Of a DNA stretch of 64,000 bases, positions 56,894 through 64,000 are shown piece by piece. Each line of letters begins with the position of its first letter. The stretch's first letter is position 1. Under the pieces are notes generated by a model. The model was not told the DNA's origin. It was given only the letters and a program-made list of their open reading frames with translations, and did not search any database. Source of the DNA: Streptomyces sp. TLI_105 (lineage in GTDB: Bacteria > Actinomycetota > Actinomycetes > Streptomycetales > Streptomycetaceae). Where the stretch lies: NCBI RefSeq assembly GCF_900105415.1, contig NZ_FNSM01000001.1, positions 2,456,501 to 2,520,500 on the forward strand, given 5' to 3'. A program made the translations under genes and the position numbers.

Positions 56894-57233
56894 AGGGACC
56901 GGTCAGGGCAGTTGTCATATGCCGCTGCCAGGGGCGGTCTGTGTCCTTCGACACGGCCGTCCCCGTGTTCATAACGTTTCGACAGAGAATTGGGGCGCCC
57001 CGGACACCCGACGCATCCGGTCGGTGTCACTGCGCTCACATGAGCCCCGCCTTTTGGCGGGGCTCGCTCTTTATGCCCGTTTTATGCGAGGCCTGGACCA
57101 CTGAAAGGGGCCGCTTCCCACTGTTTGGAACGGACCCCCTTCACGTGCTGCAATTCATGAACTCCCGAGTAGTACGGCCCTGAACGAAACACCGGCACAA
57201 CGTAGGTGCCGACGCCGAGAGGTTGTTGGTCGA
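56894..57233. promoter_or_regulatory. Region between the two conservons
   Basis: A 340-bp gap with no supported gene. It has the terminator of the first conservon (57042-57065) and, to its right, probably the promoter of the second. Because of that terminator the two conservons are likely separate transcripts. Confidence 0.6.
57042..57065 (+). terminator. Terminator of the first conservon
   Basis: GAGCCCCGCC (57042-57051) pairs with GGCGGGGCTC (57056-57065) around TTTT, followed by a pyrimidine-rich tract. Confidence 0.85.
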
Positions 57234-60200
57234 GTGAGGCGAAGCAAGGAAAGCTCCGCGGAGCAGGAGACGCGGGGCAACTTCACGCCGCCGTCGCGTA
57301 CGGCGATGTCGCCCGCGGACGTGCCCGTGACGCCGCCCCCCGTGGAGGCTCCCAAGGGCAGCTCCAGCAAGCTCTCGCCGCGCAACTGGCGGGTGCCCAC
57401 CCGGCTGAACGCGATCCTTTGCATACCCGTGCTCACCGGCCTCGTCATGGGCAGCTTCCAGGTCAAGTCGGCCATCGACACCTGGCAGGAGGCGCAGGAC
57501 GCCGAGAAGACGGCGCTCATCGTGCGCGCCGCCTCGGAGTACGGCACCGCCCTGCTCAACGAGCGCGACCTCACCGCCGGCCCCCTGCTGGTCGCGAAGA
57601 CCCCCGAGGACCGCAAGGTCGACGAGGTCACCCGGGCGTACGCCGCGACCGACTCCGCCAAGTCCAAGTTCGACGAGGCCGTCAAGAACATGCCGTCGGG
57701 CCAGGGCCTGGAGCGTCGTCTGCGGCTCTTCCAGGACGAGGAGCCGAAGCTGGAGACGCTGCGCAAGGCCGCGTACACCCGCTCCCTCGACCCGGTGAAC
57801 ACCCAGCTCGGCTACACGAGCGTGCAGCACTACCTGATGGAGTTCTCCAACGAGCTCGGTCTGGGCACCGGGAACATCACCAGCTACGGCCGCACCGTCT
57901 ACGCGATCCAGCTCTCGAAGGGCGCGGAGTCCCTCCAGCGCTCCATCGGCACCCAGCTCCTGGTCCGGCCCAGCCACGACGAGGCCGTCTTCGCCCAGCA
58001 GTCCGTGGCGTTCAACTCGTACAACTACCTGGAGCAGATCGCCCTCGGCGAGTTCAGCTCCGGTGGTCTGCCCGAGGACGTCGACCTCCTCAAGAAGGTC
58101 ATGGCCGGCAAGGCCGCCGACGGCGAGAAGCGGATGGCCGCGGCCGGCATCGAGCTCCCCAAGGGCAAGGACGGCTCCGTCTACTCCGGCGTCGCCTCCC
58201 AGATCGGCACCGCCAAGGGCTCCGACGGCATCAAGGAGCTGAAGGGCAAGGGCATCACGCCCGAGACCTGGATGGCCGTCGCCACCGCCAAGTTCGACGG
58301 CTACAGCGAGGTCGAGAAGACCCTCGTCGACAAGGCCGTGACCGAGGCCGCCGCCATCTCCGACGAGGCCAAGAGGGACGCCTGGGTCAACGGCGGCATC
58401 GTCGTCGTCGCCCTGCTCGCCGCCTTCATCCTGGCCGGGATGATGGCCCGCCAGATGAGCCGCTCGATGCGCGAGCTGCGGAACGCCGCCTTCGGCATCG
58501 CCGAGCAGCGCCTGCCGATGCTGGTCGACCAGCTCTCCCGCACGGAGCCGGGCCGCGTCGACACCCGCGTCCAGCCCATCCCGATCGACTCGCAGGACGA
58601 GATCGGCGAGGTCGCCCGCGCCTTCGACCAGGTCCACCGCGAGGCCGTCCGGCTCGCCGCCGAGCAGGCCATGCTCCGCGGCAACGTCAACGCGATCTTC
58701 ACGAACCTCTCGCGCCGCAACCAGTCGCTGATCGAGGGCCAGCTGACCCTCATCACCGACCTGGAGAACAACGAGGCCGACCCGGACCAGCTGGAGAACC
58801 TCTTCAAGCTGGACCACCTGGCCACCCGTATGCGCCGCAACGGCGAGAACCTCCTCGTCCTCGCCGGCGAGGAGCCGGGCCGCCGCTGGGACCAGCCGGT
58901 CCCGCTGGTCGACGTCATGCGCGCCGCCTCCTCCGAGGTGGAGCAGTACGAGCGCATCGAGCTGGCCGGCGTCCCGGAGGCCGAGATCCACGGCCAGGCC
59001 GTGACCGACCTCGTGCACCTGCTCGCCGAGCTCCTGGAGAACGCCACCACGTTCTCCTCCCCCCAGACCAAGGTCCGCGTCACCGCGACCCGTCTGCCCG
59101 ACGGCCGCGTGATGGTCGAGATCCACGACAAGGGCATCGGCCTCACCGCCGAGGACTTCGCGGACATCAACCACAAGCTGGCCAACCCGCCCACCGTGGA
59201 CGCCGCCGTCTCGCAGCGCATGGGCCTCTTCGTGGTCGGCCGGCTCGCCGACCGGCACGGCATCCGGGTCCAGCTCCGCCCCTCGGGCGAGCAGGCCGGG
59301 ACGACCTCGCTGGTCATGCTGCCGGACGCGATCACGCACGGCGGTGGCGGCGAGCAGCCGCTCCAGGACGACTTCACCGTCTCGCAGATCATCCCGCAGC
59401 AACAGCAGCAGAACGCCTTCGAGAGCGCCGCGCCGCAGCCGATGCTCACCGCGGCCGACCTCGGCTTCGACGACTCGCGCTACGAGCAGCCGGCCGAGGA
59501 GGAGCGCCAGCTCGACCCGGTCAACCGCTCGCTCCAGCGCGAAGGGCGGCGTGCCGCCCTGGAGGCCCAGGCGCAGGGCGGCGACCGTCCGCTCTTCCGC
59601 GACGAGACGGAGCCTGCGGAGCAGTACGGCCAGGGCCAGGAGTACGACCAGGGCCAGGAGTACGGGCAGCAGCAGGCCCAGGAGTACCCGGCGGAGCAGT
59701 ACCCGGCGCAGGAGTACGGCCAGGAGTACGCGGCCGGCTACCCGCAGCAGGACGGCTTCCAGCAGCAGGACGCCTACCCGCAGCAGGAGGGCTACGCCTA
59801 CCCGCAGCAGGGTTACGAGGCGTACCCGCAGCAGGGCTATGCGGAAGCCTCGTACGAGACCTCGGGAACCGAACACCAGCAGTACGGCAATGCGTTCGAT
59901 CCCCAGCCCCACCAGGCAGAGTGGTCGGATCAGAACGCTTACCAGGGTGGCTACGGACAGGATTTCGGAGCGGAACCGGAATCTGCTCCGAGCGCTCCCG
60001 AACAGGCCCCCGAGCGCGTAGGCTTCGACCGTCCGGGCCCGACCGCGAGTCCCGCCCCGGACGCCGGACACGCGCTGACCGACGCCGGTCTGCCGCGCCG
60101 CGGCAGCGTCGCCCCGCAGACGCAGCAGGTGCCGCAGCAGGCGCCGCAGCAGCCGAAGCCCGCGCAGCCGGTGCAGCAGCAAGACGCAGCCCACGGCTCC

Positions 60201-60494
60201 GACGAATGGCGCTCGACCAACGACGAGCGCTGGCAGCGGGCCGGAAAGCTCAAGGACCCCAAGGCGGGCGGGGTCACCTCGTCCGGTCTCCCCCGGCGGG
60301 TCCCGAAGGCCAACCTGGTCGAGGGGACGGCTGAGCAGACCCCGCAGGGCGGCCCCCAGGTCTCCCGCGCACCCGAGGACGTACGGGGCAGGTTGAGCAA
60401 CCTGCGCCGGGGCGTCCAGCAGGGGCGCAGCGCGGGAACGGACACGAACGGATCGGGCCTCGGCCCGGGCAGTACCTACAACCAGGAGCGTTAG
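57234..60494 (+). CDS. cvnA: Conservon sensor histidine kinase-like protein CvnA (second conservon)
   Basis: A 1086-residue membrane protein from GTG 57234 (MRRSKESSAEQETRGNF). TM1 at about 57-77, extracellular domain to about 380, TM2 about 383-405, HAMP, then LDHLATRMRRNGENLL (about 525), ELLENATTFSS (about 594), HDKGIGLTAED (about 628) and MGLFVVGRLADRHG (about 661). A Gln/Tyr/Glu-rich tail has PQQ-Y type repeats (about 790-880). The end repeats the motif of the first copy: SGLPRRVPKANLV...APEDVRGRLSNLRRG. The sensor domain is unlike that of the first CvnA, so a different signal is likely. Confidence 0.92.
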   Translation: MRRSKESSAEQETRGNFTPPSRTAMSPADVPVTPPPVEAPKGSSSKLSPRNWRVPTRLNAILCIPVLTGLVMGSFQVKSAIDTWQEAQDAEKTALIVRAASEYGTALLNERDLTAGPLLVAKTPEDRKVDEVTRAYAATDSAKSKFDEAVKNMPSGQGLERRLRLFQDEEPKLETLRKAAYTRSLDPVNTQLGYTSVQHYLMEFSNELGLGTGNITSYGRTVYAIQLSKGAESLQRSIGTQLLVRPSHDEAVFAQQSVAFNSYNYLEQIALGEFSSGGLPEDVDLLKKVMAGKAADGEKRMAAAGIELPKGKDGSVYSGVASQIGTAKGSDGIKELKGKGITPETWMAVATAKFDGYSEVEKTLVDKAVTEAAAISDEAKRDAWVNGGIVVVALLAAFILAGMMARQMSRSMRELRNAAFGIAEQRLPMLVDQLSRTEPGRVDTRVQPIPIDSQDEIGEVARAFDQVHREAVRLAAEQAMLRGNVNAIFTNLSRRNQSLIEGQLTLITDLENNEADPDQLENLFKLDHLATRMRRNGENLLVLAGEEPGRRWDQPVPLVDVMRAASSEVEQYERIELAGVPEAEIHGQAVTDLVHLLAELLENATTFSSPQTKVRVTATRLPDGRVMVEIHDKGIGLTAEDFADINHKLANPPTVDAAVSQRMGLFVVGRLADRHGIRVQLRPSGEQAGTTSLVMLPDAITHGGGGEQPLQDDFTVSQIIPQQQQQNAFESAAPQPMLTAADLGFDDSRYEQPAEEERQLDPVNRSLQREGRRAALEAQAQGGDRPLFRDETEPAEQYGQGQEYDQGQEYGQQQAQEYPAEQYPAQEYGQEYAAGYPQQDGFQQQDAYPQQEGYAYPQQGYEAYPQQGYAEASYETSGTEHQQYGNAFDPQPHQAEWSDQNAYQGGYGQDFGAEPESAPSAPEQAPERVGFDRPGPTASPAPDAGHALTDAGLPRRGSVAPQTQQVPQQAPQQPKPAQPVQQQDAAHGSDEWRSTNDERWQRAGKLKDPKAGGVTSSGLPRRVPKANLVEGTAEQTPQGGPQVSRAPEDVRGRLSNLRRGVQQGRSAGTDTNGSGLGPGSTYNQER

Positions 60495-60495
60495 T

Positions 60496-60915
60496 GTGAG
60501 CATGAGCCAGGCGGCGCAGAATCTGAACTGGTTGATCACCAACTTCGTGGACAACACCCCCGGGGTGTCGCACACGGTGGTGGTCTCCGCCGACGGACTC
60601 CTGCTGGCGATGTCCGAGGGGTTCCCCCGTGACCGCGCCGACCAGCTGGCGGCCGTCGCTTCCGGACTGACCTCGCTGACCGCGGGCGCGTCCCGGATCT
60701 TCGAGGGTGGTGCGGTCAACCAGACCGTGGTGGAGATGGAGCGCGGCTTCCTCTTCATCATGTCGATCTCGGACGGCTCCTCGCTGGCCGTGCTCGCCCA
60801 CCCGGAGGCCGACATCGGTCTCGTGGGCTACGAGATGGCTCTGCTCGTGGATCGCGCGGGCACGGTTCTGACCCCCGACCTGCGGGCGGAACTTCAGGGA
60901 AGTCTTCTCAACTAA
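60496..60915 (+). CDS. cvnB: Conservon roadblock/LC7 protein CvnB (second conservon)
   Basis: A 139-residue roadblock protein from GTG 60496, one base after the cvnA stop, with AGGAG upstream. Near-identical to the first copy in the first 85 residues, then diverging (GGAVNQTVVEMERGFLFIMSIS). The split of identity and divergence within one gene suggests gene conversion. Confidence 0.93.
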   Translation: MSMSQAAQNLNWLITNFVDNTPGVSHTVVVSADGLLLAMSEGFPRDRADQLAAVASGLTSLTAGASRIFEGGAVNQTVVEMERGFLFIMSISDGSSLAVLAHPEADIGLVGYEMALLVDRAGTVLTPDLRAELQGSLLN

Positions 60916-61006
60916 CAGACGGACAGTGCGTTTCACGTCACCGCACCGTAAGGTGCGGTGGCGCGGTTCAAGGGACATGGACCGCGAGGCAGTCGGAGGA
61001 GGAGAC

Positions 61007-61552
61007 GTGGGTACACCGCCGGGCGCGAGCCCCTACAACGGTTATGACGCGCACCAGGCGCCCCTGGGCGACACCGCGCAGAACAACCGGTTCAACTTTC
61101 CCTCCGCCCCGAGCAGACAGGGCGTGTCGCAGCCCTACGCGCAGCCTCAGGTCCCGTCGGCCGCGGGTTCGCCGTCCGCCTCGCGCGGCGCCGCGGGCGG
61201 TTCCGGCGGCCACAACCCGCTGGTGCGTCCCTACGCCATGACCGGTGGCCGGACCCGGCCGCGTTACCAGCTCGCCATCGAGGCGCTGGTCAGTACGACG
61301 GCCGACCCGGCCCGGCTGCAGGGGCAGTTGCCCGAGCACCAGCGGATCTGCCGGCTCTGCTTCGAGATCAAGTCGGTCGCGGAGATCTCGGCCCTTCTCT
61401 CCATTCCCCTCGGCGTCGCCCGAATCCTCGTCGCCGACCTGGCCGAGGCCGGACTCGTCGCCATCCACCAGCCCGGCGGCGACGAGGCCGCCGGCGGTCA
61501 GCCAGACGTGACACTGCTCGAAAGGGTGCTCAGTGGACTTCGCAAGCTCTAG
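61007..61552 (+). CDS. cvnC: Conservon DUF742 protein CvnC (second conservon)
   Basis: A 181-residue DUF742 protein. The GTG at 61007 is chosen because GGAGGAGGAGAC lies just before it; the frame is open to 60926. It has a longer Pro/Gln/Ser-rich N-terminus (about 1-65) than the first copy, then LVRPYAMTGGRTRPRYQLA and LLSIPLGVARILVADLAEAG. The 3' end overlaps cvnD by 20 bp, as in the first conservon. Confidence 0.92.
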   Translation: MGTPPGASPYNGYDAHQAPLGDTAQNNRFNFPSAPSRQGVSQPYAQPQVPSAAGSPSASRGAAGGSGGHNPLVRPYAMTGGRTRPRYQLAIEALVSTTADPARLQGQLPEHQRICRLCFEIKSVAEISALLSIPLGVARILVADLAEAGLVAIHQPGGDEAAGGQPDVTLLERVLSGLRKL

Positions 61553-62114
61553 CGGCGGCGCGGCCCGTTCAACCACCAGCGCGAAGATCGTGGTGGCGGG
61601 CGGCTTCGGCGTGGGCAAGACCACGTTCGTCGGCGCCGTCTCGGAGATCAACCCGCTGCGTACCGAAGCCGTCATGACCTCCGCGTCCGCGGGCATCGAC
61701 GACCTCACCCACACCGGCGACAAGACGACGACGACCGTCGCCATGGACTTCGGCCGCATCACCCTCGACCAGGACCTGATCCTGTACCTCTTCGGTACCC
61801 CGGGTCAGGACCGCTTCTGGTTCATGTGGGACGACCTCGTCCGCGGCGCCATCGGCGCCGTCGTCCTGGTCGACACCCGCCGCCTCGCCGACTGCTTCCC
61901 CGCCGTCGACTACTTCGAGAACAGCGGCCTCCCCTTCGTCATCGCCCTCAACGGCTTCGACGGCAACCAGCCCTACCAGCCGGAAGAGGTCCGCGAGGCC
62001 CTCCAGATCGGCCCCGACACCCCCATCATCACCACCGACGCCCGCCACCGCGCCGACGCCAAGAGCGCCCTCATCACGCTCGTCGAGCACGCCCTCATGG
62101 CACGCCTGCGGTAG
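61533..62114 (+). CDS. cvnD: Conservon small GTP-binding protein CvnD (second conservon)
   Basis: 193 residues from GTG 61533. Same P-loop, G3 and G4-like motifs as the first CvnD; the only protein differences are Gly/Asp, Ala/Asn and a final Lys/Arg. It is followed 12 bp later by the 62-nt palindrome. The near-identity implies that both CvnA/B/C sets feed GTPases with the same output properties. Confidence 0.94.
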   Translation: MDFASSSGGAARSTTSAKIVVAGGFGVGKTTFVGAVSEINPLRTEAVMTSASAGIDDLTHTGDKTTTTVAMDFGRITLDQDLILYLFGTPGQDRFWFMWDDLVRGAIGAVVLVDTRRLADCFPAVDYFENSGLPFVIALNGFDGNQPYQPEEVREALQIGPDTPIITTDARHRADAKSALITLVEHALMARLR

Positions 62115-62126
62115 TCCCGGCGGGAC

Positions 62127-62188
62127 GACAGGACGTGGAAAGGCCCCGTGCACCGGATCCGGTGCACGGGGCCTTTCCACGTCCTGTC
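62127..62188. terminator. Perfect 62-nt palindrome, bidirectional terminator
   Basis: The arms 62127-62157 and 62158-62188 are exact reverse complements (31 bp each, centred on GGATCC). It lies between cvnD and the convergent HEAT-like gene. It can only fold with a minimal loop and is unusually long for a terminator. Confidence 0.85.
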
Positions 62189-62191
62189 CTC

Positions 62192-63397
62192 TCAGTCCTG
62201 CCAGTAGAACAGCAGGGTGTCGACGTCGCGGTGCCCGCGCCCGCCGAAGTAGTAGACGCACAGGTCGGTGACCTCGATGCCGCCGGTGGCCCGGTCGATC
62301 CAGCGGAAGCCGGCCTCCTCCAGGGCCCGCCGGGCGGGGTGCCGGTCGTCGTGGCCCGTGGCGAAGCGCCCGAGGACGCTGATGAGGACGTCCTCGCCGC
62401 CGCAGGAGATCACGTGATAGGTCCCGTCGCCCTGCTGGTGGTGGTCCCCGGCGGAGACCGGCGGGTCCGGAGCGAGACCGGCGGCGGTCAGCGCGGCCGT
62501 CGCCCGAGCAAGCCGGTCCGCCTGGTCCGGGCGGCCGGGCGGCTCGGTGCACAGGACTTCCAGGCGCCAGCGGGGGTCGCTCCCCCACTCGCACCGGGGG
62601 GCGTACTCGTGGACGATCGCCCGGCGCAGTTCCTCGTCGAGGCCGTCGACCTCGACCCGGGGGCTGCCGAGCCGCTCGTCGAGCCGGCGGGTCTCCGCCC
62701 GGTCCTCGGTGAGTCCGTGCAGGGCGCACACGGCCCACACGGCGGCCTCGGGAGCGGGCTCCCCGTCCAGGAAGGCGCGCAGCCGGTCGGGATCCGCGAC
62801 GAGCGTGTGGGCCAGGTGGGCGACGCCGCGATCCGGGTCGGCCAGGTACGGGATCACGTCCCGCCCCGCGCGGTGCCGCGTCCGGAGCGCGAAGCGGCGG
62901 TCCTCGGGCCGCTCCTCCCCGAGGTCGGCCAGGATCGCGTCGGCGCCGTGGTGCTCCGTCAGGCCGTCGAGGCCGGCCTCCCCGTCCTCCCGCCACCGCT
63001 GCCAGGGCGAGGCCGCGAGCGTGGACAAGCCGGAGGCGGCAGTGCGGTCGCCGAGCAGGCCGCGGGCCTTGAGGACCGCCTCGGCGACACCGTACGAACC
63101 GTCACCCCGCCCCGCCTCGTCGCGCAGCCAGGGCAGGAGTTCCGTCCGGCCCGAGAGGAGGCCGAGGAGCGCGATGCGCACCTCGGCCGTCTCGTCCTCG
63201 TCCCGGATCCGGGCGAAGAGGCCGGGGACCCGGGCCTCCGGGACCCGGCCGGCGAGCGCCTGGACGCAGATCCGCCGGCGCCACCAGGCCTGGTCGGGGT
63301 CGAGCACGTAGCGGGCGAGGGCGTCGGGGGCGTGGGCCCGCAGGGCGGCGGTGTCGGGCTGCCCCCGGTCCGGCATCAGCATGTCGATCTTCCGCAT
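62192..63397 (-). CDS. HEAT-like repeat protein
   Basis: A 401-residue protein from ATG 63397 (MRKIDMLMPDRGQPDTAAL). Repeated helical phrases such as RRRICVQALAGRVPEARVPGLFARIRDEDETAEVRIALLGLL and DRGVAHLAHTLVADPDRLRAFL-type units suggest HEAT repeats. The C-terminal quarter has YHVISCGGEDVLISVLGRF and DLCVYYFGGRGH. No catalytic motif is seen. I do not recognise the function; scaffold or binding is inferred. Confidence 0.75.
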   Translation of the reverse strand: MRKIDMLMPDRGQPDTAALRAHAPDALARYVLDPDQAWWRRRICVQALAGRVPEARVPGLFARIRDEDETAEVRIALLGLLSGRTELLPWLRDEAGRGDGSYGVAEAVLKARGLLGDRTAASGLSTLAASPWQRWREDGEAGLDGLTEHHGADAILADLGEERPEDRRFALRTRHRAGRDVIPYLADPDRGVAHLAHTLVADPDRLRAFLDGEPAPEAAVWAVCALHGLTEDRAETRRLDERLGSPRVEVDGLDEELRRAIVHEYAPRCEWGSDPRWRLEVLCTEPPGRPDQADRLARATAALTAAGLAPDPPVSAGDHHQQGDGTYHVISCGGEDVLISVLGRFATGHDDRHPARRALEEAGFRWIDRATGGIEVTDLCVYYFGGRGHRDVDTLLFYWQD

Positions 63398-63422
63398 CAG
63401 GCGATGCTACGGGCCGGGGACG

Positions 63423-63467
63423 CCGAAGGGCCCCCGGTTTCCCTGTGCGGGAGCGGGGGCCCTTCGG
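63423..63467 (-). terminator. Terminator after accE
   Basis: CCGAAGGGCCCCC (63423-63435) pairs with GGGGGCCCTTCGG (63455-63467). It lies downstream of the epsilon-subunit gene. Confidence 0.8.
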
Positions 63468-63477
63468 TACGGCGAGG

Positions 63478-63672
63478 TCAGCGCCAGCTGTGGGGCGCGC
63501 GGAAGCCGTGTTCGCGCTCCAGGCGGCGCCAGCCGGCCTGGGTGCGGCCGCGGTGGGTCTCCTCGGCGGGCTGGGAGGCGGCGCGGGCGAGCAGCACGGC
63601 CGTGATGGCGGCGAGCTCCTCGGGGTCGGCGGTGCCCTTCTCGACGCGGAGAAGGTTGGCGGGGCTGGTCAC
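63478..63672 (-). CDS. accE: Acyl-CoA carboxylase epsilon subunit
   Basis: A 64-residue protein from GTG 63672 with GAGGAG upstream, 14 bp after the beta-subunit stop. NLLRVEKGTADPEELAAITAVLLA is typical of the small epsilon subunit that boosts actinobacterial acyl-CoA carboxylases. The C-terminus reads WRRLEREHGFRAPHSWR. Paired with accB as in S. coelicolor. Confidence 0.93.
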   Translation of the reverse strand: MTSPANLLRVEKGTADPEELAAITAVLLARAASQPAEETHRGRTQAGWRRLEREHGFRAPHSWR

Positions 63673-63686
63673 GTGGATGACTCCTC

Positions 63687-64000
63687 TTACTGAGGCGGGT
63701 TGCCGTGCTTGCGGGACGGCAGGTCGGCGTGCTTGGTGCGGAGCATCGCGAGGGACTTGACGAGTACCTGGCGGGTGTCGGCGGGGTCGATGACGTCGTC
63801 GACCAGGCCGCGCTCGGCCGCGTAGTAGGGATGCATCAGTTCGGCCTTGTACTCCTTGACCATGCGGGCCCGCATGGCGTCGGGGTCCTCGGCCTCGGCG
63901 ATCTGCTTGCGGAAGATGACGTTGGCGGCGCCTTCGGCGCCCATGACCGCGATTTCGTTGGTGGGCCAGGCGTACGTCAGGTCGGCGCCGATGGACTGGG
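63687..64000 (-). CDS. accB: Acyl-CoA carboxylase carboxyltransferase beta subunit, C-terminal part
   Basis: Only the last ~104 residues are in the window. APIGADLTYAWPTNEIAVMG, ANVIFRKQIAEAED and YYAAERGLVDDVIDPADTR are diagnostic of the carboxyltransferase beta chain of acetyl/propionyl-CoA carboxylases. The linked epsilon gene points to the acetyl-CoA/propionyl-CoA carboxylase complex that supplies malonyl- and methylmalonyl-CoA. Confidence 0.94.
   Translation of the reverse strand, partial: QSIGADLTYAWPTNEIAVMGAEGAANVIFRKQIAEAEDPDAMRARMVKEYKAELMHPYYAAERGLVDDVIDPADTRQVLVKSLAMLRTKHADLPSRKHGNPPQ

Noticed and set aside
57141-60815. Minus-strand open frame of about 1200 codons opposite the second cvnA
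   Set aside because: Same reason: antisense shadow of a high-GC coding strand.

Overview
The window is a stretch of chromosome from a high-GC actinobacterium, almost certainly a Streptomyces. Evidence: extreme third-position G/C bias, many GTG starts, a HupS-type HU protein with a lysine-rich tail, NsdA, an AbsB-type RNase III, NdgR, a GlcP-type glucose permease, and two complete conservons. The gene order matches, from memory, the conserved Streptomyces core running from ftsH2/ffh/glnD/amtB through smc, rnc, recG, thiL, ddl, leuCD and gltX to accE/accB.

Layout. 1-6,600 (minus strand): the 5' end of an FtsH protease gene, ffh (SRP GTPase), and the amt-glnB-glnD ammonium operon with a GlnR-type box in front of amt. 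6,950-19,800: nsdA, a divergent stand-alone primase/polymerase-domain gene, ftsY (SRP receptor), an NCS1 permease, a luciferase-like oxidoreductase, glcP, smc, a small coiled-coil protein and acylphosphatase. 20,000-25,200: an accessory patch holding a CAP-domain exported protein, an N-terminally truncated tyrosine integrase, several small orphan genes (one resembling a toxin-immunity protein), diverged 37-bp direct repeats, and a beta-helix protein whose 5' end looks lost. 25,300-42,700: a flavodoxin/HxlR divergent pair, then mutM, rnc, rpmF, DUF177, a SepIVA-like gene, coaD, rsmD, recG, a DAK2 protein, rpmB, thiD-thiL, an Lrp-type protein, a DUF3515 lipoprotein, ddlA, gpsA, plsC and cofC. 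42,700-50,700: hupS, leuCD with divergent ndgR, a five-gene tRNA cluster (three Glu-CUC, two Gln-CUG), a HAD phosphatase, gltX and a FAH-family gene. 50,700-62,200: a 67-residue repeat peptide and two tandem conservons (sensor-kinase-like CvnA, roadblock CvnB, DUF742 CvnC, small GTPase CvnD, each twice). 62,200-64,000: a HEAT-like protein, the acyl-CoA carboxylase epsilon subunit and the 3' end of the carboxyltransferase beta gene.

How the genes work together. ffh and ftsY supply both SRP GTPases. amt, glnB and glnD form one nitrogen-sensing operon. tRNA-Glu and tRNA-Gln lie beside gltX, which in organisms lacking GlnRS charges both. leuCD faces its likely regulator ndgR across a palindrome. 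NsdA, RNase III/AbsB, NdgR and conservons are all linked to Streptomyces development or antibiotic control in the literature.

The least explained items are the tandem conservons (patchy near-identity suggesting gene conversion, a shared C-terminal tail motif, and a perfect 62-nt palindrome at the end of the second), the accessory patch with its direct repeats and orphan small genes, and the 67-residue repeat peptide. No rRNA, CRISPR array or biosynthetic cluster was seen.
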